This document shows positions 1 to 4,981 of a stretch of DNA of 10,422 nucleotides, piece after piece. The stretch covers positions 1 to 10,422 of the forward strand of contig CAUZHN010000082.1 of assembly GCA_963579625.1 (NCBI GenBank), in the 5' to 3' direction. The notes under the pieces are model-generated. The model was given only the letters and a program-made list of their open reading frames with translations. It was not told where the DNA came from and did no database searches. The translations under genes and the position numbers were made by a program. The stretch is from JAAXGI01 sp963579625. Lineage in GTDB: Bacteria > Gemmatimonadota > Gemmatimonadetes > Longimicrobiales > Gaopeijiaceae. How positions within the stretch are numbered: position 1 is the stretch's first letter; every line of letters begins with the position of its first letter.

Positions 1-33
1 AGGTGACCTTATCGCGCCTGTAGAAGGTCGCCT
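1..33. other. Imperfect inverted repeat downstream of the minus-strand operon
   Basis: AGGTGACCTT (1-10) pairs with AAGGTCGCCT (24-33) across a 13-nt loop. The 10-bp stem is complete with one G-T wobble if read as plus-strand RNA, and has one C-A mismatch if read as minus-strand RNA. It lies about 140 bp past the stop of the minus-strand operon and could be its terminator, but any minus-strand T-tract would lie outside the window. The better pairing on the plus strand also allows a terminator for a gene coming from the left. Direction and role are unresolved. Confidence 0.3.
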
Positions 34-175
34 GACTTGTGTTTGGACTTGAACTTAATCGGTGTGGCGAGGGTCAGGCAGAGATGACTCGTGAGAAGAA
101 GAGGCCAGCCACGACGACTGCGATGAGTAAGACTCTGATCACAAAATCTTTGTTAGACCATTCGTACAACCCTAC

Positions 176-1063
176 CTATTCGGTAACGGTGACCTTCAGG
201 TAGCGGTTTGTCCAGCAGCAGTGGAAACCGAAAGCGTTTCCAAGGTCCCAGTCGACAACTTGCACTCGAAGAATGTAATCCCCGGGCTCGTTGAACGCTG
301 CTGCTGCCGTATGGTAGAACGTATCACTCTCCTCTATCACCTCGGTCTCTTCCTCGTTGAACGTTACTGAGCCAGGCCCCTGATGTTTGGCCCACACGAT
401 CCGGGTAGCCCCTAGCGGGACCTCCTCCGGATCCGAAACGGTGACCGAGAGTGTCAGCGGCTCCCCTACTCTCGCGTTGACGGTTTCCCCGTCCAGCATC
501 GTCGCTCGGCCCCTGTGCCCCTCATCGTCAAACCGGACCAAGGGTGCGCTATTTCCCCTGGAAGACTGCAGAATTTCGTCCATTCGGTAGAGCTGAGAGC
601 TGGACCCGGGAACGGAGTAGTTTCGGCCTCCAACCCGGAGTGTCCATACTACGTCAGGTGCGTCGGCAAGGTCGTCCAGATGTACTGTGAAGATGCAGAA
701 GCGCCGTCGGTATGTGTCTGGCACCTGATCGAAGTGGGTCGGCTGAACAGCGTCGAAGCGGGCCGGTTCGATGAAGTTGTCCGGTCCCAGTGGAATCTGA
801 ACGTTCTCAACCGTGTTCAGATTGTGGTATCCGAAGCACAACTCCACGGTATCGTCAGGGTTCCGGAACCAACCATCAAAGAGAGGGATGATGGGCTGGC
901 CGGATGGTTGCAGGTTCCGCAACATCAAATCCCCGGCCGCGCCCGGAACCCGGTCCTGCACGGGCTCATACGCCGGGTTGTCCTGTGCGCCCAGAGATTG
1001 CGGCTCTGCTACGGATAGCCCGACAGCGAGAACGGTAATCCCCAGCAAACAACTCGATCTCAT
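176..1063 (-). CDS. Secreted beta-sandwich-type protein, copy 1 (unnamed family, HCCWTN C-terminus)
   Basis: A 295-aa exported protein of unknown function. It opens with a Sec-type signal peptide (residues 1 to about 26, ending near SLGAQ). The N-terminal half contains GWFRNPDDT (64-72), GYHNLNT (78-84), IPLGPDNFIEP (90-100) and QPTHF (107-111), then VVWTL (138-142). The C-terminal half looks like an Ig/PKD-type beta-sandwich: a EPLTLSVTVSDPEE strand, HQGPGSVTF (227-235) and GDYILRV (261-267). The protein ends HCCWTNRYLKVTVTE. It is clearly paralogous to the plus-strand gene at 4079-4936 in both halves and at the exact C-terminus. The start is chosen because GAGAGAGG lies about 7 nt upstream of the ATG. 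The gene begins 14 bp after the stop of the cytochrome/copper gene, so the two are almost certainly co-transcribed and this Shine-Dalgarno abuts the upstream stop. I do not know a proven function; partnership with the monooxygenase is inferred from repeated co-occurrence. Confidence 0.9.
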   Translation of the reverse strand: MRSSCLLGITVLAVGLSVAEPQSLGAQDNPAYEPVQDRVPGAAGDLMLRNLQPSGQPIIPLFDGWFRNPDDTVELCFGYHNLNTVENVQIPLGPDNFIEPARFDAVQPTHFDQVPDTYRRRFCIFTVHLDDLADAPDVVWTLRVGGRNYSVPGSSSQLYRMDEILQSSRGNSAPLVRFDDEGHRGRATMLDGETVNARVGEPLTLSVTVSDPEEVPLGATRIVWAKHQGPGSVTFNEEETEVIEESDTFYHTAAAAFNEPGDYILRVQVVDWDLGNAFGFHCCWTNRYLKVTVTE

Positions 1064-1077
1064 GCGGTTGCCTCTCT

Positions 1078-2550
1078 CTATCCGCCCGCTTGTAGCCCCT
1101 GCCGCTCTCTTTCAGCCAAGAGCTGTGCCCTCTCTCGGACCAGTCTCTCGAAGTCCTCTTCATTATCGAAGTAGGTTATGCCGATTCGAGCGTGGGTCAT
1201 TTCGTCGACCGTTCGGTCCCCCCTCACAATCCATTGATTGGGGTCAGGATTGTGTGGATTGTCCGCGGTGTTGTCGAACACGTTAGTGACCATGAGCACC
1301 GTGCCCTTGGGCAGTAGGGGCATCACGTGATCTTCGTACAGAAAGGCGGTCTGCCACCCATGGTGCCAATTGAGTTTGTTGATGACTTCCCAGCGACCAT
1401 CGGGATACACCGCCTCGATGATCTGATACTTGCCGCGAAGGTGCATATGCCCGCGAAGGCTGTGAATGCGGGCGGGCCTGTCCATGACGTAAACCCCGCG
1501 GAAGGTTGCAGTGCTGTGCGGGGGGATCAGGAGATCCACCTGACGTGGGAATTGAGGTTCGCTGCTTGTGCCACCTCTTCCTCCCCCACTTCCACGATTG
1601 GGGCCGAAGCCCATCGCCGAGGTAGTCTCATTTCCAAACCCGGTGCTCTGGCTGGCCTCATGAATCACTTCGCCGGGTGTCTCGAACTCGGGAAGCTCTC
1701 CTTCCGGATATAGCCAAAACCCAAGGACCAGGGAGGCATTCACGTCCCTATCGATCGGAAAGAGGTGCATGCCGAATCGGAGCTTGGCCTCCGGAGAAAG
1801 GCGCTGTCCGGTATCCTCGGGGAAGATGTATCCCACGGTTCCCGCCGCCGAATGACCAGTCGCTACGTTACCCCCATTCTGTATGATGGAGGGGTTGGCG
1901 TGGTGAAAGACGTACCCTGTCTCAGAGTCCGCTGGTCTGAGTTCAACGCCCTGAATCCACCGATCAGTATTCCCAAGCCCCGGTATGTCCGTCGTGAGGT
2001 TGGGCCAGTGATCCAACTCGTTTGCGGGCACCAAATAATCGGGTGAGGACACCACGATATCCGGCGGGCGACCGAAATGCTCTTCGTACCGCCAAGAGTC
2101 CTCGAAGGCCGCCCACTCGATCGGTGCCGGCATGTCCGCCGGATCCCCCATCGGCGCTCCAGCGTCAACCCATTCAGCAATCGTTTGGATGTCTTGTTCA
2201 CTTAGGGAGATGTCATTCTTGAATGCCTGGATTCCAACGCTCTTGTCCATTGGCCAGGGTGGCATCTGCCGCCTAACCACCCGATCCTTGATCAACGCAG
2301 CAAAGGGACGAACCTCCTCATAGGAGGTCCATGGCCTTGGCCCGATCGAGCCTTCGCGATGGCACACCTGACAGTTCTCCTGGAGGATTGATGCCACATC
2401 TTTCGTATAGGTCACGAGGTCGTTGGATTGCTGACCGGAAAGCGGCCCAGCACCAATAGCTAAGAAGACTCCGGTGACAAGCGCGGACAGCCCTAGTCCC
2501 TGAGCAGCTCTTGATAGTAATTGCGCGAACCTGCCGAGTCCTCTCTCCAT
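1078..2550 (-). CDS. Secreted cytochrome c / copper type II (PHM-like) monooxygenase fusion, copy 1
   Basis: Predicted periplasmic or surface redox enzyme. From ATG 2550 it has 490 aa. A basic, hydrophobic signal peptide (about 1-39) precedes a class I cytochrome c domain with haem motif CQVCH (60-64) and a possible Met axial ligand in MPPW (96). The remainder resembles the two domains of peptidylglycine alpha-hydroxylating monooxygenase: HH at 216-217 and H262 (in MHLFP) match the CuH site; H368 and H370 (HSLRGHMHLRGK) and M451 (in VDEMTHARIGITYF) match the CuM site. The likely reaction is O2-dependent hydroxylation at copper with the haem as electron entry; the substrate is unknown. In-frame ATGs also occur at 2580 and 2565. 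The 2550 start has AGGAG 7 nt upstream and puts the haem, Met and HH residues at the same numbers as in the 4982-6367 paralogue. A Gly-rich insert (about 315-337) is missing from the paralogue. First gene of the minus-strand operon. Confidence 0.88.
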   Translation of the reverse strand: MERGLGRFAQLLSRAAQGLGLSALVTGVFLAIGAGPLSGQQSNDLVTYTKDVASILQENCQVCHREGSIGPRPWTSYEEVRPFAALIKDRVVRRQMPPWPMDKSVGIQAFKNDISLSEQDIQTIAEWVDAGAPMGDPADMPAPIEWAAFEDSWRYEEHFGRPPDIVVSSPDYLVPANELDHWPNLTTDIPGLGNTDRWIQGVELRPADSETGYVFHHANPSIIQNGGNVATGHSAAGTVGYIFPEDTGQRLSPEAKLRFGMHLFPIDRDVNASLVLGFWLYPEGELPEFETPGEVIHEASQSTGFGNETTSAMGFGPNRGSGGGRGGTSSEPQFPRQVDLLIPPHSTATFRGVYVMDRPARIHSLRGHMHLRGKYQIIEAVYPDGRWEVINKLNWHHGWQTAFLYEDHVMPLLPKGTVLMVTNVFDNTADNPHNPDPNQWIVRGDRTVDEMTHARIGITYFDNEEDFERLVRERAQLLAERERQGLQAGG

Positions 2551-2580
2551 GATAGTGCTCCTCATGATTGTGCTCCTCAT
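2551..2580 (-). repeat. 15-bp tandem duplication of start codon plus Shine-Dalgarno
   Basis: On the minus strand, ATGAGGAGCACAATC (2580-2566) is followed directly by ATGAGGAGCACTATC (2565-2551), then by ATGGAGAGAGG. The units differ at one base. Each carries an ATG and an AGGAG that sits 7 nt before the next ATG. The ATG at 2580 has no convincing Shine-Dalgarno of its own (CCACCGCG precedes it), so initiation should occur at 2565 and/or 2550. Confidence 0.85.
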
Positions 2581-2620
2581 CGCGGTGGAACGCTGGGCGT
2601 CACCTTCGAAGGCCTGAACA

Positions 2621-2816
2621 ACTCCTTAATATATAGGAGCGTCTACGCCAGCGCGAGCGGGCTCTATGGCAAATGTTAACTCGCCCCACAAGACCACCGC
2701 CCAGGACACTCCTTAACTTAGTATATAGGAGCATCTGTTCCGGCGCGAACGAGCTTGTCTGCCGAACGTTAATCCATCCCGCAGGAGCCCGCTCGGGACC
2801 ACTCCCTAAGGGGAGT
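2621..2816. repeat. Degenerate tandem repeat with palindromes, filling the divergent intergenic region
   Basis: This is most of the left half of the 390-bp gene-free stretch between the divergent operons. Unit A starts at 2621, unit B at about 2708, and the start of a third unit at 2801. Units A and B share the opening CTCCTTAA, then TATATAGGAGC, then TCT, GCGCGA, GAGC or GGGC, a GTTAA core and a closing ACTCC. They are clearly related but diverged. Each unit starts with a CTCC...GGAG inverted repeat: 2622-2639, 2709-2731 and ACTCCCTAAGGGGAGT (2801-2816, a perfect 6-bp stem with a 4-nt loop). Spacings between palindromes are 87 and 93 bp, about 8 to 9 helical turns. No convincing ORF occupies 2581-2970. 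Confidence 0.7.
2622..2639 (-). promoter_or_regulatory. Candidate operator with embedded -10 for the minus-strand operon
   Basis: CTCCTTAATATATAGGAG is a near-palindrome, 14 of 18 positions symmetric. On the minus strand it contains TATATT (2633-2628), one base from the sigma70 -10 consensus, placing a transcription start about 70 nt before ATG 2550. I see no good -35. A -10 inside a palindrome would suit repression by a dimeric winged-helix regulator (PadR- and BlaI-type proteins use AT-rich palindromes of this kind), but no regulator gene lies in the window. Confidence 0.35.
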
Positions 2817-2902
2817 GAATCGGGCAGAGAGGCTCATGGCCTGCTTCTGTTCGGGGTTTTGCACGCGGGGGATTGAGGTACGCAAGCCATGTAGCTCAGA
2901 AC

Positions 2903-2931
2903 TTTCCGTCTGCTTTACCGATCGGTATCAT
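2903..2931 (+). promoter_or_regulatory. Candidate promoter for the plug-only gene
   Basis: TTTCCG (2903-2908), a 17-bp spacer and TATCAT (2926-2931, five of six to the -10 consensus) precede TTG 2971 by about 40 bp. The perfect palindrome ACCGATCGGT (2917-2926) abuts the -10 and could be an operator. The -35 is weak, so this is tentative. Confidence 0.3.
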
Positions 2932-2970
2932 ACTAGACCGGGCGATAGTCCCCTCAGCCGAGGTAGGATA

Positions 2971-3819
2971 TTGACACGAAGGACGATGTCTGCGGCCCTC
3001 CTGCTCGCTCTGGCTAGCCCATCCGCTTTGGTGGGAGCACAGGGTACCGGTCCGACGCTGGGCGTTAGCGTATTCGGCAACGTGCTGGATATGGCGTCAG
3101 GAGAACCCATATCCGCTGCCATGGTCAGATTTGATCGATCGGGTCTCGAGGGAGAGCCCATATGGTCTGGACAGACGGATGGGACAGGTCGGTTCCGCAC
3201 AAACGGCCTGCCCCTCGGCGAATATGAAGTCACCATTGAGGCCCTCTCGTTCAGGACATTTTCGGATTTGGTTGAGCTTGAAGAGGAAGGCGCTGTGGAC
3301 TTGCGAGTGGACATGGTCGGCGTGGACTTTCAGTTGAACCCCGTGATAGCAACTGGTCGACGTGAATCCCGGCTTGAGAGATCAGGTTTTTACGAGCGTC
3401 GCCAGTTTGGGGGGACGGGATTTTTCATGGATCGGGAAGAAATCGAGGAGATCGATCCGTTCCGGTTAGCGGACGTGTTCCGCGGGATCCCTGGTGCTAC
3501 CGTCATCTCGGGTATAGGCCTACAGGGAGATGGGATCCGTTTGCGAGGCAACTGCCGACCGGTCGTCGTACTTAATGGGGTCACGCTGGCCTACGGCGCT
3601 GACGTGATCGACGAGGTGATCTCGGCCGGTGAGGTGGAAGGGATAGAGGTGTATCACGGGACATCGGCTCCCATCCAGTACGTAGGGATGACTACCTGCG
3701 GAGTCGTCATGCTTTGGAGTCGCGATCCGGTGTCTCGAGGAAGGCCGTTTTCGTGGGGGCGCCTTCTGTTCTCAATCGGATTCGGCGTTCTCTTCGTCTT
3801 CGGGCCGACGGCACGATGA
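2971..3819 (+). CDS. Secreted carboxypeptidase-regulatory-like plus TonB-plug protein without barrel
   Basis: A 282-aa exported protein with the N-terminal architecture of a SusC-type receptor but no beta-barrel. A signal peptide (1 to about 23, TRRT n-region, cleavage near LVGAQ) is followed by a carboxypeptidase-regulatory-like domain (about 33-118, with GNVLDMASGEPISAAMV and GEYEVTIEAL) and a TonB-dependent receptor plug domain (about 143-248, with FRGIPGATV, IRLRGNC, VVVLNGV and VEGIEVYHG). Cys195 and Cys243 (TTCGVVMLW) may form a disulfide. Start: TTG 2971 is preferred because GAGG lies 7 nt upstream and it gives the basic signal-peptide n-region; ATG 2986 would lack that charge, and an upstream ATG at 2815 would add an unlikely leader. 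Oddities: a hydrophobic tail of about 20 residues follows CGVVMLWSRD, and the last codons and TGA lie within a 72-bp copy of the neighbouring beta-sandwich gene, so the native 3' end may be replaced. The role is unknown; a TonB- or SusC-interacting accessory is possible. Confidence 0.82.
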   Translation: MTRRTMSAALLLALASPSALVGAQGTGPTLGVSVFGNVLDMASGEPISAAMVRFDRSGLEGEPIWSGQTDGTGRFRTNGLPLGEYEVTIEALSFRTFSDLVELEEEGAVDLRVDMVGVDFQLNPVIATGRRESRLERSGFYERRQFGGTGFFMDREEIEEIDPFRLADVFRGIPGATVISGIGLQGDGIRLRGNCRPVVVLNGVTLAYGADVIDEVISAGEVEGIEVYHGTSAPIQYVGMTTCGVVMLWSRDPVSRGRPFSWGRLLFSIGFGVLFVFGPTAR

Positions 3820-3878
3820 CGGCCAACTGGGGCTACTTCAACATGAATACCGAGGAGACGTTCCATATCCCGCTCGGA
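3807..3878 (+). pseudogene. 72-bp fragment of the beta-sandwich protein gene
   Basis: This block matches 4265-4336 inside the downstream beta-sandwich gene at 70 of 72 bases. The two differences are A/G at 3825/4283 and T/C at 3848/4306. In the parental frame it reads DGTMTANWGYFNMNTEET and on to IPLG, equal to residues 63-86 of that protein with one Ser-to-Asn change, then runs into RVTT and a stop (TAA 3891). Similarity ends sharply on both sides and I see no target-site duplication. It lies in another frame relative to the plug gene and supplies that gene's stop. It is best read as a recent partial duplication or recombination scar. Confidence 0.9.
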
Positions 3879-3897
3879 AGGGTAACCACTTAAGGAA

Positions 3898-3931
3898 CCG
3901 AGCGGGCCGCTCATCACGCTCGGAGTATTTT
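3898..3931 (+). terminator. Probable rho-independent terminator after the plug-only gene
   Basis: CCGAGCG (3898-3904) pairs perfectly with CGCTCGG (3917-3923) across a 12-nt loop, followed by AGTATTTT. The 7-bp GC-rich stem and short T-run fit a modest intrinsic terminator, placed 80 bp after the plug gene stop and before the promoter region of the next cassette. Confidence 0.5.
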
Positions 3932-4022
3932 CCTCCAAGAAATCATTCTTGACAGGATGCGCGCGCGTGTTGTACTTATTTTCCTTAACGTTAACCCTGG
4001 CTCTAGTTGTATTGACTGCTTC

Positions 4023-4031
4023 TGCCATAAT
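4023..4031 (+). promoter_or_regulatory. Candidate extended -10 promoter for the second cassette
   Basis: TGCCATAAT carries the TGn extension plus CATAAT, five of six to consensus, 48 bp before ATG 4079; no good -35 is visible at the usual distance. An alternative start is TTGACA (3949-3954), 16 bp, TGTACT (3971-3976). A palindrome TTAACGTTAA (3985-3994) lies between the two. Confidence 0.35.
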
Positions 4032-4078
4032 TGGGGAAGGGTTCCTAGGGCTATTCGTCGGGGGAGAAGGAGCATTCC

Positions 4079-4936
4079 ATGTCAATGCGGTTTGGCCTAC
4101 TTGCGAGCCTCACGTTAGCTCTTTTTTGGTGGTCCCCAGTCGAGGGGCAGATAGAGATATGGGGTGACGCTGGTCGAGCGGACTTCTCCGAGTTTCGGAT
4201 TGCGAATGTCGTAGCGCATGGTGAGCCCGTGGTTCCAGTGTTCGAGGGTTGGTTCCCCAACCCAGACGGCACGATGACGGCCAGCTGGGGCTACTTCAAC
4301 ATGAACACCGAGGAGACGTTCCATATCCCGCTCGGACTGGACAACTTCATCGAGCCGGCCGATCTCGATGGTGTCCAACCCACGTACTTCATACCAGCGC
4401 CCTCCGATCGCGGGCGACGACGGAGGCACGAGAGTGCCTTTGCGGTCACAGTGCCGGGTGATTTCGAAGGTCAGGTAGTGTGGACGCTTACCGCTGGGGA
4501 TATCACGATAGAGTCCCCCTCGAGCTTCGGATCGGACGCATACGAGATGATGAACATCGAGAGCTCCACGAGTGCACCGGTGGCCCCCCTGATGAGGGTC
4601 GCTGACAGTGCCCCTGGAAGAGGACGGCTCGGTCCTATCGCTGGTCCCGTGACCGTTCCAGTGGGCGCATCTCTACCGCTTGAGGTGTGGCTCGATCTCT
4701 TGGGACGTGATGCAAGCCTGGTGTCCTGGTATCATCACCAAGGTCCCGGAGAGGTGACTTTTGCCCAGCGGGAGTTCGAGGTCGAAGGCACGGGCGAGTT
4801 GGAACTACAGACCCTGGCGACCTTCAGTGAGGCTGGCGACTACGTACTGCGGGTCACGGCTTTAGAGACACTTTCCTCGTTGGTTCAGCACTGTTGTTGG
4901 ACCAACGGCTATTTGAGGGTTACTGTTACCGAGTGA
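4079..4936 (+). CDS. Secreted beta-sandwich-type protein, copy 2 (HCCWTN C-terminus)
   Basis: A 285-aa exported protein, paralogue of the product of 176-1063. Its signal peptide spans residues 1 to about 24 (MSMRFGLLAS to VEGQ). Shared blocks are GWFPNPDGT (57-65), GYFNMNT (71-77), IPLGLDNFIEP (83-93), QPTYF (100-104), VVWTL (133-137), HQGPGEVTF (220-228), GDYVLRV (253-259) and the terminal HCCWTNGYLRVTVTE. The C-terminal half resembles an Ig/PKD-like beta-sandwich; the N-terminal domain is one I recognise only as a recurring unnamed block. AAGGAG lies 6 nt before the ATG and decides the start. It is followed after 45 bp by the cytochrome/copper gene, so the two probably share a transcript, but the gene order is the reverse of that in the minus-strand cassette. 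Codons 63-86 are the source of, or sister to, the 72-bp fragment upstream. Function unknown; a structural, substrate- or copper-binding partner of the oxidase is inference. Confidence 0.9.
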   Translation: MSMRFGLLASLTLALFWWSPVEGQIEIWGDAGRADFSEFRIANVVAHGEPVVPVFEGWFPNPDGTMTASWGYFNMNTEETFHIPLGLDNFIEPADLDGVQPTYFIPAPSDRGRRRRHESAFAVTVPGDFEGQVVWTLTAGDITIESPSSFGSDAYEMMNIESSTSAPVAPLMRVADSAPGRGRLGPIAGPVTVPVGASLPLEVWLDLLGRDASLVSWYHHQGPGEVTFAQREFEVEGTGELELQTLATFSEAGDYVLRVTALETLSSLVQHCCWTNGYLRVTVTE

Positions 4937-4981
4937 GAATAGGACTGGTATCCAGTTCCACGTTCTAAGGAGAGTCGGCAA

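Noticed and set aside
2621..2816. The tandem units as a CRISPR array
   Set aside because: There are only two full units, they are diverged along their whole length, and there is no repeat/spacer alternation and no cas gene.
2815..2970. Upstream N-terminal extension of the plug-only protein from ATG 2815
   Set aside because: The added 52 residues look like translated non-coding DNA (five Cys, no signal peptide) and cover the palindrome and candidate promoter. TTG 2971 has a Shine-Dalgarno and gives a normal signal peptide.
3949..4167. A 72-codon plus-strand frame with a hydrophobic stretch starting at TTG 3949
   Set aside because: It has no Shine-Dalgarno, begins on a -35-like TTGACA, and runs about 90 bp into the well-supported beta-sandwich gene. 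It is better explained as promoter and leader DNA.
3807..4336. The near-identical 72-bp blocks as template and variable repeat of a diversity-generating retroelement
   Set aside because: The two differences (A/G and T/C) are not adenine-specific substitutions, no reverse transcriptase is present, and the block is not at the C-terminus of a C-type lectin-like or Ig-like variable protein.
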